This document shows positions 10,736 through 20,678 of a DNA stretch of 64,000 nt, piece by piece. Position 1 is the first letter of the stretch; each line of letters begins with the position of its first letter. The notes under the pieces are model-generated. The model did not search any database, had not been told where the DNA came from, and saw only the letters and a list, made by a program, of their open reading frames with translations. The stretch covers positions 7,566,501 to 7,630,500 of the forward strand of contig JASJFJ010000001.1 in assembly GCA_030412805.1 (NCBI GenBank). The letters run 5' to 3'. This DNA comes from Westerdykella aurantiaca (lineage: Eukaryota > Ascomycota > Dothideomycetes > Pleosporales > Sporormiaceae). A program made the position numbers and the translations under genes.

Positions 10736-12560
10736 ATGGCACCTCTCGCTTTTCTCACGGGTCTCCTGGCGTGTGCCGCCCTTGGGGCGGCTCGCAAGCC
10801 GACTCTGCAGGAACGACAGTTACCCAAGGACCCAGAGGGTGTTATGACCATTACATCACCTCAAGGTGCTAGCATTCGCTTTAAGCAGCCAGGAAAGCAC
10901 GGAATTTGCGAAACTGCGGAAGGTGTGGATGACTATGCTGGCTATATCAGCTTGAACGAGAAGACGAACATGTTCTTCTGGTTCTTCGAGGCCCGCGAGA
11001 ATCCGACTGAGAAGCCTGTAAGCAGAGAACCATTCCCATGAAGGATCTTGAGCTGACAACCACAGCTGACCCTGTGGTTAAACGGTGGACCAGGAAGCGA
11101 TTCTTTGATTGGCCTGTTCCAGGGTACGGATCCTTTGGCCAATTTGTGAATATCCCCTAATTGACAACTAGAACTCGGCCCTTGCAATGTCACTGAGGAT
11201 CTCAAGACCCAGTGGAATCCTTACGCATGGAATGAGGTCTCGAATATGCTCTTCCTGTCCCAGCCCGTGGGCGTCGGATTCAGTTACGAAACCACGCGAA
11301 CCGACGCAAAAGGTCGCTACTCGCTTGTCGATCCGAATACTACGAATACGACCGAAATTGCAGCTGTGGGTGCTTGGCACATTCTTCAGGCCTTCTTGGA
11401 TCTCTCTCCACAGTTGGATCCCGACATCGCCAACTTCACCTTCAACCTGTGGACCGAGAGGTACGTAATGACACCTTAAGAAGTAAGACTGGCAGACTAA
11501 GGATCCTCAGTTATGGCGGGCATTATGGGCCGGCATTCTACAATTACTTCTACCAGCAGAATGAAGCAATCAAAAATGGCTCCGTGACCGGCGTTGAGTT
11601 GCAGATGGACACCCTAGGTATAATCAATGGCATCGTTGATGAGAGTCAGTATTCCCTTCCAAGGTCTTCATTCCTATTTAGCGCCTTCTTGTATCGCTAA
11701 CCAAAACAGGCATTCAAGCACCGTACTATCCTGAGTTCGCGGTGAACAACACATACGGTATCAGATCCATCAACGACACAATATATACCTTCATGAAGCA
11801 AGCATACTACATGCCCGAAGGCTGTCGCGACCAGATCGAATACTGCCGCGAGTCCGACCGCAACACAGCAGAGGGCCAGTCGATTTGCTCCCAAGCGACC
11901 AACCTCTGCAGATCCCTCGTCGAAGAGCCCTACTACGCTTTTGGCGGTCGCGGTGTGTACGACATCAGGCACCCATATGAAGATCCCACCCCACCGGACT
12001 ACTTCATGGATTTTCTTAATCTCGCCAGCACTCAAGAAGCTCTAGGCGTGAACATCAACTACACCAGTTCCAGCTCCCGCAACGTCTCCCGCGGGTTCTC
12101 TAGGACGGGTGACTTCGTCTGGCCGAATTTCAAGGAAGATTTGGAGGAAATCTTAGATTATGGCGTTCGCGTCGCTCTGCTCTACGGAGATGCGGATTAT
12201 ATCTGCAACTGGTTTGGTGGCGAGGCCGTGTCTCTGGCGCTCAACTACAGTGACTCCGAGCAGTTCCGCGCTGCAGGCTATACTCCCTTCCTTGTCGACG
12301 GAGTCGAGTACGGAGAGGTGCGCGAGTATGGCAACTTCTCATTTACCCGTATGTATGAGGCGGGTCATGAAGTGCCTTATTACCAGCCCAAAGCCAGCTT
12401 GGAGCACTTCAGACGTGTGTTGCATCACTTAACTCTCCCCGAGGGAAAGTCAGTTGTCACTGACAACTGGGGCACGAACGGCACTGCTAAGGCCACACAC
12501 ACCGAGCCTTTTGTTCCTTTGCCGCCCACAAGCACGCCCAGCCCCAGCGGAAGCCCTTGA
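10736..12560 (+). CDS. Secreted serine carboxypeptidase, peptidase family S10
   Basis: Five exons (10736-11017, 11066-11123, 11172-11460, 11511-11644, 11710-12560) encode 537 residues. A signal peptide opens the protein (MAPLAFLTGLLACAALGAA). S10 landmarks follow in order: LTLWLNGGPGSDS (oxyanion/substrate pocket), LFLSQPVGVGFSY, the nucleophile motif ESYGGHYGP with Ser210, LLYGDADYICNW with the catalytic Asp, and MYEAGHEVPYYQP with the catalytic His. The intron at 11461-11510 cuts the Ser210 codon itself (AG|T). The enzyme should remove C-terminal amino acids from peptides at acidic pH, in the vacuole or outside the cell. The Ser/Thr/Pro-rich tail (PLPPTSTPSPSGSP) and the lack of a retention signal favour secretion. 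Several Asn-X-Ser/Thr sites suggest N-glycosylation. The neighbouring GH92 mannosidase is also secreted. Confidence 0.95.
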
Positions 12561-13026
12561 GGCTGTCCATGGATAACTTGTAGGTATCATTTCCTCATGG
12601 GGTTTTGGCACAATCAATTTTGGTAGTGTACAGTTATACAAGATATGGAAGGCTTGGACACTGTAATGGATTCATAGGCAGCGATATAATCCCACTGCAT
12701 ACGTGAATTAATCAACACTTTCAGAGCAAATATGTGGCATGTGGCACTTAAAGATGATGATAGAGGATCATGTTGTGTGGAAGTATGCGAGGACGATGCA
12801 ATAAGATGAGTTGCACGGTTTCGCAAACCGACGGTGAGGAACGCAGGAAGTTTCTCTGTCAAAGGTCCTGTTCGGTCAAAGTTAAAAACCTAAGAGTGCA
12901 GGCAGGCGGTCTGGCATTGTTTAAAGTGCGCATTTTTGGCAATCCCGTCGCATACATATCCATGTTCACTGGAATATTATTGCAGCTTTCCGCAGAGGGC
13001 AAAGTCAATGGCATGGACCATCCTAT
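12561..13026. other. Intergenic, convergent
   Basis: 3' flanks of the carboxypeptidase and the P450. AT-rich; no coding signal seen. Confidence 0.6.
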
Positions 13027-14698
13027 CTAATACTGCACGCCGTCCACACTGATTCCTTCCCTCTTAATTAAATCTTCATGTGCCATACTTCTTACCGTTA
13101 TCTTAACGTGGAACGGCGCCCAACGATTCTCCGCTACATCTAGATTCATCGTATCAATCGTATGGCCAGGGACTTCCCCGAAGTCAAAGCAGTATAGCAG
13201 TCTCGCGATCGCAATCCAAACATTTGTATCACCGACATGGTAACCGGTACAGACTCGACGACCTACCGGTGATTAGCAATCTCCTAGATCATCAAACCCA
13301 TTATGGAAATTCAGAAAACATACCTGCACCAAAACTCCAATGCCCCCAAAGTGGATCCTCCAACCTCTCCCTCCCCTCGCCATTTAACCAGCGCTCCGGC
13401 CAGAACCTGTCCGGCTCTTCATACTCTCGCTCACTGAGTGCAATGGCCCACGCGTTCCACGTAACGACCGTGTTGGCCGGTAATCTCCATCCTTCGTACT
13501 CGTCATCTTCCGTGAGCATATGCGGAACTCCAATTTCGGCAAACGGCCGCCAGCGAAAGCCTTCCTTCGCCACAGCAGACATGTAGGGGAGGTTGTGGCG
13601 ATCAGCGAAAGAAGGCAGGCGTAGCCGGCCCTCAGCAGCACTTCCACAGACGGCATCCAATTCCCCCTGCGCAGTCTTCACCCACCGTGGATCCGACGCC
13701 GCCGCCGCAATGATCTGCGAAATGGTCATCCGCGACGTATCCGACCCGGCCTCCATGAGACTGCCCAGCGCATGCGCCGTCTGCTTCCCCCCCAACGCTT
13801 CCGTCTCCGGATCCGCCAGGAATTTGGTTGCAAAACACGGCGGACATGTCCCCTGCTCCATCCTGCGCTTCAAATCCGCCACTTCCTTGGTGTAGACGGC
13901 GAGGACGCGGTCGTGGCCTGCTAGTCCGCGTTTGCGCCACCATTTCAGGGGCGTCGGGAGGGAGTCGAGCCAGGGCATGGTGTCGACCCAGTTCGCGCCT
14001 ATCTGCTGCGCGAGGATGAATTCCAGGCTCGTGGCGAAGAGTTCGTCGATGTTGGGGTCGCTGCGGTCGAGGATCCGCTTCCCGAAAACGACGGACATGA
14101 CGACGGAGCTGGCGAAGCGCTGGTTGGCGAGGAACCAGTCTTGGGGTTTGCGGAGCACGTCGTAGAGCAACTGTTTGGATTCGAGGTCCTGGAAGGGGGC
14201 GAAGGTGGGCGCGTTTTTGATGTTCAGGATGCTGTGCATGATTTTGCGGAGGCGGCGCCAACGAGGACCGTAGGGTTGGAGGACGATGCGACAGCCGCCG
14301 GAAAGGAGGGTGCTGGTGTATGGGAAGGCAGGTCGGGAGGAGTAGATGGCGCTTCGTTTTTCGAGGAGGTCGTTTACAACGCGGGAGGAGTTGAGGAAGA
14401 CCCAAGTGTTGGAGGCAATTTCGAGGGTGAACCTGTTTGAGCTTCAGCAATGGTGCGTTCCAACCGGACAGGACGGTTAATCTGAGTACATCTCTCCATA
14501 TTTCTCGGCCATCTCCTTCGCCCATGGCCCCTGGTGGTAGGGTGGTATTTGGAACATGTTACCGAAATATGGAATGCCCTTCGGCCCCGGAGGTAGTCTG
14601 TATTTCTTCCGCCATTGATAATCTTGGTATAATTTGAACAGTAGAACGACGAGGAAAGAGACAATGACAGTGAAAATGGTAGAAAACAGCATGGTCAT
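13027..14698 (-). CDS. Cytochrome P450 monooxygenase
   Basis: Three exons (14698-14490, 14432-13324, 13262-13027) give 517 residues. An N-terminal membrane anchor (MLFSTIFTVIVSFLVVLLF) is followed by the hinge RLPPGPKGIPYFGN. Later come the I-helix oxygen-binding motif EAGSDTSR, the ExxR motif in KEGFRWRP, FWPERWL (PERF-like), and the haem loop FGAGRRVCTGYHVG with the cysteine thiolate. The haem loop lies across the second intron (13263-13323), so an uninterrupted reading would lose it. General pattern and motifs resemble the large ascomycete group that includes sterigmatocystin and other polyketide oxidoreductases (CYP64/CYP65-like). The substrate cannot be inferred. The next gene upstream on the same strand is a flavin monooxygenase, so the two could act in one small oxidative pathway. 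A second in-frame Met at 14692 could also serve as the start. Confidence 0.95.
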
Positions 14699-15206
14699 TG
14701 GGGTTGGTTTAGAGGCCGACCCAGAGGAACTGGCAGCACTGAGCTGGGCTGACGAAATGATGCCAATAAGTCATGAAATCTGAGATGTTAAACAGATGGC
14801 GATGTTCTTGGACTCTGTATACTCGTCGGTCTAAAAGCCGGGTGAAGTGATGAACGCGAACAAGTTCGCATAACGATCATTTTATTAGCTGTGGTGTTGG
14901 GATGCTGCGTGGGGCAATTCAACAGCTCTCATAATGAAAAGTCAGGGCGTGGGATATTTGACACAGTGTGATAGGTCCGGCGACAAGGCTCCGTTATGAA
15001 GACATGCGCATCTTATGAGATAAGACAGTGTTTATGCATATGATGTATGGCGGGGCAGGGGAGAGAGAAGTGGGGCGGCTGAGAAATGGACAATTATAAG
15101 GTGCCAGGACGATGAAGACGCAGTGAAGCGACAATAATCTTAACAATTGAGATATTCGTGCTCAAGGGGTATCTACCCGGAGCTAAGAAATTTTACCTTA
15201 CAACCT
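14699..15206. other. Intergenic between P450 and flavin monooxygenase
   Basis: Promoter region of the P450 and 3' flank of the monooxygenase. No ORF or repeat worth naming. Confidence 0.55.
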
Positions 15207-16586
15207 CTATGCTCCATTGGTCGCTTTTGCTTTGCTCTTATAGTACTGTGTGAAGTCATGCCGTATCGCATGGATAGACTCTGCAACACTCTTACCCCAT
15301 ACAGGGTCGTCGCTCGCTTTTTCACACATAGCGAAGGACTCCTCACGCTCCTTCTTCGCGTTCTCATCCCATAGACGATGGAAGTTCGCTCGCGACATGG
15401 GATCGATCATCTCTCGCCAAAGCTTGATGCGGACCTCGCTGTACTTGTCGAGGATGTCCTCGTCGAGCTCGTCTTCATGAATGCCCACAAGGCAATCATA
15501 AAGTGAACCTACGTCGGCGAAACCCCCCGTAAGTCCCAATCCGCCGCTGCTCCGAGTCAGCCAGATATCTCGATGCCGTTTTGGCAAACTTACAATGGGT
15601 TACACAGATGTGCTGCATCCGCCACGAGTACAATTCTTCCCACTCGGAAACTTGGTGCACATCGTTGCTGGAGCTTATATGGGCTCATGCTAATGAGCTT
15701 GTAATCGCCAGGCTTTGGGTTCCCCGGCAGGATCTGCTCGTAGCGCAAGGGCTGCCGTTTGACAATCTCCTCACGGCTGAGATTTGCATCGTCACCGTAC
15801 GTGACGCGCCAGAGACCATCTGTGGTGATCTTGGCAGCCATGTACCAGTCGGTAGGGTGGACAATGAAATTGGAGTCCCAGTAGCCGAATTTCTCGTCGA
15901 AAGGAAGATAGACCTAGGATGGTCAGCACTCGAGTATGAAGAGTGGAGAAAGTACCTGCATTGGTAGCGACGATCTGCTTGTCCAAGGTCTCTCCGGGAT
16001 ACTCCTTGCCAAATAACGCCTGGCGAACACCGCTGGAGGCGCCATCAGCTCCTATAAGGTAATCTCCACCGATCTTCTTCTCCTCTCCATCGGATGTCCG
16101 AACAATGGCACGCGCTTCCTTCTCGTCCTGTTCTACGCCTATGACTTTGTGACCCCACAGAATTTGTGTGTTTGGCAAGCCTTCAAAATGACGGACCAGC
16201 AAAGGACCTAAGCGATCCAAGGGGAGAACAACCATGGCGTAGTCAGACTGTTCAGGCTCGCGAGCCATGCCAGCCAGGAAGGTGGTGTCCTGCAATCTCC
16301 AGCAGACACCCTTTGGCGTGAAGCCTTCCTTCCGTACGTCGTCTATTATGCCCGCCCGGTGGAAGTCATAGACGGCCGAGGGCGCGTAGTGGGCGGCACG
16401 TGGGTTGTCATTGATCTTGGTATCGGCATCGAGGATGGTAACTTTGATATCCGTGTTACGGGCAAGCATGACACCTAGGAGGAGGCCTGAAGGGCCAGCA
16501 CCCACAATGACAATCTACATAGGTCTGTCAGGGGCGCATTGAGAAGCGTCGGGAGAGGACGTACGTACATGATTAAGCTTAGGCAT
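15207..16586 (-). CDS. FAD-dependent aromatic monooxygenase (class A, PHBH/salicylate hydroxylase fold)
   Basis: Four exons (16586-16569, 16514-15960, 15913-15594, 15546-15207) give 410 residues. The first exon encodes only MPKLNH. The Rossmann FAD motif IVIVGAGPSGLLLG opens exon 2. A DG motif (GADGASSGVRQ) and the second FAD/ribityl motif VLVADAAHLCNPFGGLGLTGG follow, the latter assembled across the third intron. The second intron joins VATN to VYLPFDEKFGYWDSNF. This works in frame only if the donor is GC (AAT|GCAGGT) with acceptor CTAG, a GC-AG intron of 46 bp. The nearby GT donor (GTACTT) with the same acceptor shifts the frame and ends soon after. Enzymes of this fold hydroxylate phenols or other aromatic substrates using NAD(P)H and oxygen. 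The product is probably cytosolic; the substrate is unknown. It lies in tandem with a P450. Confidence 0.9.
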
Positions 16587-17807
16587 GTCGACGTGCAGTT
16601 CCCTGGTATGATCAGTGCACCCGTTTCTGTTAATACATGTTTAATAAATGAACCAGCACCAGTGCCCTTTATACTACACGGAAGAGATGCACAGAGACAT
16701 CCATCACATCACGAGGTGGGGCACGCATGGCGGCAGCCGAGTCAGGACGATAATGGCCCTGCTGCATCCAAGATCCCATTCAGATGGTCCAAAATGCGGG
16801 GGAGGGAGCGTCGCGGAGAGGGAGGGTCGCACGGCTCCATGAGGGGTGAGAGAGTGGGATGGACCTGCCCCACATCCGAGGAGGTGTGTCTGCCAAGACT
16901 ACGTTTCCGAATCCGGTTAGCTCTGAGATATCGAATATGGTTAGCGTAGAAAGCATCTGCACGGAGCTTTGGCCGCCGATCGTCAGCCTCCCGCAGACTT
17001 TCAACGACAATTTGGACTTCTCTAGTCTACCACCGTCTATACCTAGGTAGAGCAATATTCATCGCATCAGCTACGCAATCATCTTGAAGCCGCCTAGTTT
17101 GCCGGAAAGTCGCCATATTAGCTGTAACTCGGAAGAAGTCGCACAGCAGCCACCACGCATAGCTGATTATGACATCATTCGACTCAGTTCTCGGAGCTTC
17201 CCATCACCGCTGCCACCACATTCTCTTCCTACTGTGTACTAACGATTCGAACCACTGAAGTCTTCCTCTAACCTTTTCTCAGATCCGATATGAAAGAAAC
17301 TCCGGGCTTACTTTCATGGACCGGGTGCTCTATTGTTAATATCATCTATTGTTCTCTCAACTCCCTTTCCTTTCTTCCTTTATCCTCTCCCTTGTGGCGG
17401 TGCCAGTTCGGCCACTATCTTTCGACTCTTCTAGATCCGATACCGTTTCAAAAGAAACTGGGTCACTTACGCCACCCATCTGGTGGTTGCGTACTCGTTC
17501 TGAAGTCGGAAGTTGCCAATAATCACGCACCTACCTGAGATATACGAAGCCTTACGCTCACAGCACCACTAACCCGAGAACTTTCCCCTGTCGTCATTGC
17601 CCCTTCCATCCGAGCATACGAACTTTTCTACTCCGTTGTAGCTGCTACGAGATTGGTGTCAAAATTGCGTTTTTGATCCAGTCTTGCACCATTCACTTCC
17701 CTACACATCGTCTGCATCGTCTTGGGGTGCAGTAACACCCCGTCGGCCTCGCCCATTAATGCGTATTATCAGCAGCCCGCTCTCATTTCATATCTTGATT
17801 GAACCTC
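16587..17807. promoter_or_regulatory. Divergent upstream region (monooxygenase / ThrE-like transporter)
   Basis: 1.2 kb between two divergent genes. The right half (about 17350-17400) is a pyrimidine-rich tract typical of fungal 5' leaders. No convincing ORF. Confidence 0.5.
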
Positions 17808-20678
17808 ATGGACCCCCCAGGCGACCCTCCCCCCAAGCAACCCCTCAGCGGGCGGATGCAACCCTCTGGCCCAACATCAGGCCGAAAGCGTGTCGAATTC
17901 ACATCGGAACTCCCGACTCCCGCTGAGAGCCATACACCTACCCCTACACATACGCCAGACACGCCGGAAGATGGCCAGCCTGAATCGAGTAAGAGACTCA
18001 CTTTACAGCATGAGATGTCACATGAGGAGATATCCGAAGGCCTTCAGGGCTTTCAGCCCTATGTCAATGTCCCAAAACCGCGACCAGCAATCCGTCGAAT
18101 TGAGCGTCCCCCTCCTCGTTTCCTGCTTGGAGACGAGGAAGAAGAGGATAGTGACAAGAAACGGTCGGGAAAAGCAGCAGTGGAGTCTGCCGTGAAGCTT
18201 TCCAAATCTGTAGGGACGTATTCAGCCTCAGCGCCGGTTTCCCGTTCGAGCTCGCGCGACCGCTTTCAGGACTTCGATGCATCCGTTTCCAAAGGCGTAT
18301 CGATGCCCCCCAAAGTTGGTCGCGATGCCTTAAATGCCGGGGCTTCTGATGAGGAAGCGGACGAAGGTCCGGCTCTCGATCTGAAATCCGCCAATAGGCT
18401 GCTCAAGGAATACAGTCGCCAACCCAGCGCCCTCCGGGGAGAAGACTTCTACTATGAATATGACAGCCCTTTTCAATCCGGAGAGGCCACACCTGTTCAT
18501 CTGTTGGATTCCGATGACGAGCGTGTCGCTAGACCGCCCAGGTATCGCAAAGGCGTGTTAGGGATACTGCTGAAGGCTGCAAGACTGCCTGACACGCCAG
18601 CTCCACCCACGCCTTCTCATCCCCCAGGCCCTGCTATACCCCCTCGAATAGCTGGTACATCTACAGCACCTGAAAGACCCGGGCCACCTACAAGACGGAG
18701 GCCTACTGGGCATGGGAGGAATCCCAGCTCCGGAAGCTTGGCATTCAGTGATGCTTCCACTCTCAACGATACGCTTCATTCTCCCACGTTAGAATCGGCG
18801 ATGCCGTCAGGTGCAACTACCCCGTCTCGTGGGCATATACGACCATGGTACAGTAGAAGTGCGAACAGCTCTGTGACATCCTTTGGCTATACAGGATCAG
18901 GCGAGAACTTGAAAGCACAAAGCAAGAAACACAGGCCCGGTATAATACGAAATCTTTCCTCCCAATCACTCGCGACACTCACACAACTCTCTTCGGCTTT
19001 GAAGCTGCCGAAGTCTAAGCGCGAGCGCCCGGACAGCTTGATGAAGGATCATCTGGCGGATATTCTTGCCCGCCAGAGATTTCTGCGGAAGATGTGCGAG
19101 GCCCTGATGAAGTACGGCGCACCTACACATCGTTTAGAAGATTTCATGGAACAAACCGCTGAAAGTCTGGAGATCAAATGCCAGTTCTTGTACATGCCGA
19201 ACTGTATGATCATGGCTTTCGACGACACCGACACGCGAACCTCGGAGGTGAGGCTTATACGGACGTCACAAGGTGTGGAACTGGACAAGCTGCTGGACGT
19301 TTACCAGATCTACAAGGCCGTTTCTTCTGGAAATATGCCATTGTACGATGCGACGAGGCTGCTGCAAGAAACCATCGACCGGAAACCCAACTTCAACCGG
19401 TGGTGGCGTGTACTCCTCTATGGTTTTGCTTCCGCCACCGTCGGCCCATTCGCCTTTGAGGCTCGCCTCATCGACTTACCCTTCTGCTTCGCTCTTGGGT
19501 GCGGCTTGGGCTGTTTGCAACTGATCGTGGTCCCTCGTAATGAGCTCATGGGAAATATGTTTGAGATCACTGCGGCAGTGCTCACGTCCTTCCTTGCCCG
19601 AGCTCTGGGAAGCATCCACTCTAAAGGCCACGAAGTGTTCTGCTTCAGCGCGATGGCGCAATCTTCCATTGCGCTAATCCTTCCCGGCTATATTGTTCTT
19701 TGCGCATCATTGGAGTTGCAGGCTCGTCACATGGTCGCCGGCTCCGTCCGCATGGTCTACGCCATCATTTACTCTTTCATCCTGGGGTTTGGAATCATGT
19801 TAGGCAGCGTCATCTTTGGGACAATGTATAAAGGGGCCACATCTGCTACCCGTTGCGAAAACCCGCTAAGCAACAATCCTGGATGGAACTACTTGTTCGT
19901 GTTCCTTTTCTCCATCTGTCTCACCATCATCAACCAGGCCAAGTGGAAACAGATGCCGACCATGGTTGTCATCGCGATGATCGGCTACGCTGTCAGTTTC
20001 AACACCGCAAAGTACGTCAAAGGCAACTCTCAAGTCTCCAGCACCGTTGGTGCATTTGCCATCGGCGTAAGTTCCAACCTCCAAGCGAGATTTTGGCCCG
20101 TCATCGAAGAGCGCTGGCAGCGTTTTTGGAGCAGGGATACTGGCTTGGCTAGAGTTTGCAAACGCTCTATCGCCTGGTTTGGTGCCCGCTGTGAGGACCT
20201 ACTTTCTTGCTTTTGTCGTTCGCGGCATAGCCGCAGGAAACATGTCGCATCGGAGGATTCTACCCTTGAAGGCCTTCCCATGACCGAACGTCGTCGACAT
20301 TCTCATAGATCCACTCCTTCCTCGTCATCTTCCGTATTTAGTATCTCTCCCTCTGGAGCTCGAAAAACGGGCTATGGCCTCGCGGCAACCGCCATGATCC
20401 CCGCTATCTTCGTACAGGTCCCCTCGGGGCTATCCGTGTCCGGGTCCCTGGTCAGTGGTGTCATCTCTGCGGATCAGATCACGAGGAATGCGACGGGCTC
20501 GACGATTGTATCCGGCGCGGACGCGGAGACCCCTTTGGTGAATAACGTGGCACTGAAAGTAGGGTTTTCGGTCATTCAGGTGGCGATTGGGATCACAGTG
20601 GGATTGTTCTTGGCGGCTTTGGTAATGTATCCGCTTGGGAAGAAGAGAAGGACTCGGACGCCCTTGGCCCAAATGTAA
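17808..20678 (+). CDS. ThrE/Prm10 family membrane protein (DUF1212 type)
   Basis: Single exon, 956 residues from ATG 17808 (MDPPGDPPPKQPLSGRMQP); an upstream TTG at 17799 is not a credible start. Residues 1 to about 400 are disordered, rich in Pro/Ser/Asp/Glu. Residues from about 410 contain the ThrE cytosolic module (RQRFLRKMCEALMKYGAPTH, MPNCMIMAF), including the His that recurs in this family. Roughly ten hydrophobic membrane segments follow, split by a hydrophilic loop near residues 765-845. The first set (GFASATVGPFAF to the segment before NQAKWKQMPTM) resembles ThrE part 1 and the C-terminal GFSVIQVAIGITVGLFLAAL resembles the last helices. Bacterial ThrE exports threonine and serine; the yeast relative is the pheromone-regulated Prm10, of unknown transport role. 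Amino-acid export is therefore only a possibility. Confidence 0.88.
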   Translation: MDPPGDPPPKQPLSGRMQPSGPTSGRKRVEFTSELPTPAESHTPTPTHTPDTPEDGQPESSKRLTLQHEMSHEEISEGLQGFQPYVNVPKPRPAIRRIERPPPRFLLGDEEEEDSDKKRSGKAAVESAVKLSKSVGTYSASAPVSRSSSRDRFQDFDASVSKGVSMPPKVGRDALNAGASDEEADEGPALDLKSANRLLKEYSRQPSALRGEDFYYEYDSPFQSGEATPVHLLDSDDERVARPPRYRKGVLGILLKAARLPDTPAPPTPSHPPGPAIPPRIAGTSTAPERPGPPTRRRPTGHGRNPSSGSLAFSDASTLNDTLHSPTLESAMPSGATTPSRGHIRPWYSRSANSSVTSFGYTGSGENLKAQSKKHRPGIIRNLSSQSLATLTQLSSALKLPKSKRERPDSLMKDHLADILARQRFLRKMCEALMKYGAPTHRLEDFMEQTAESLEIKCQFLYMPNCMIMAFDDTDTRTSEVRLIRTSQGVELDKLLDVYQIYKAVSSGNMPLYDATRLLQETIDRKPNFNRWWRVLLYGFASATVGPFAFEARLIDLPFCFALGCGLGCLQLIVVPRNELMGNMFEITAAVLTSFLARALGSIHSKGHEVFCFSAMAQSSIALILPGYIVLCASLELQARHMVAGSVRMVYAIIYSFILGFGIMLGSVIFGTMYKGATSATRCENPLSNNPGWNYLFVFLFSICLTIINQAKWKQMPTMVVIAMIGYAVSFNTAKYVKGNSQVSSTVGAFAIGVSSNLQARFWPVIEERWQRFWSRDTGLARVCKRSIAWFGARCEDLLSCFCRSRHSRRKHVASEDSTLEGLPMTERRRHSHRSTPSSSSSVFSISPSGARKTGYGLAATAMIPAIFVQVPSGLSVSGSLVSGVISADQITRNATGSTIVSGADAETPLVNNVALKVGFSVIQVAIGITVGLFLAALVMYPLGKKRRTRTPLAQM

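Noticed and set aside
17799..17807. Upstream TTG as start of the ThrE-like gene
   Set aside because: Nuclear fungal genes rarely start at TTG and an ATG follows three codons later.
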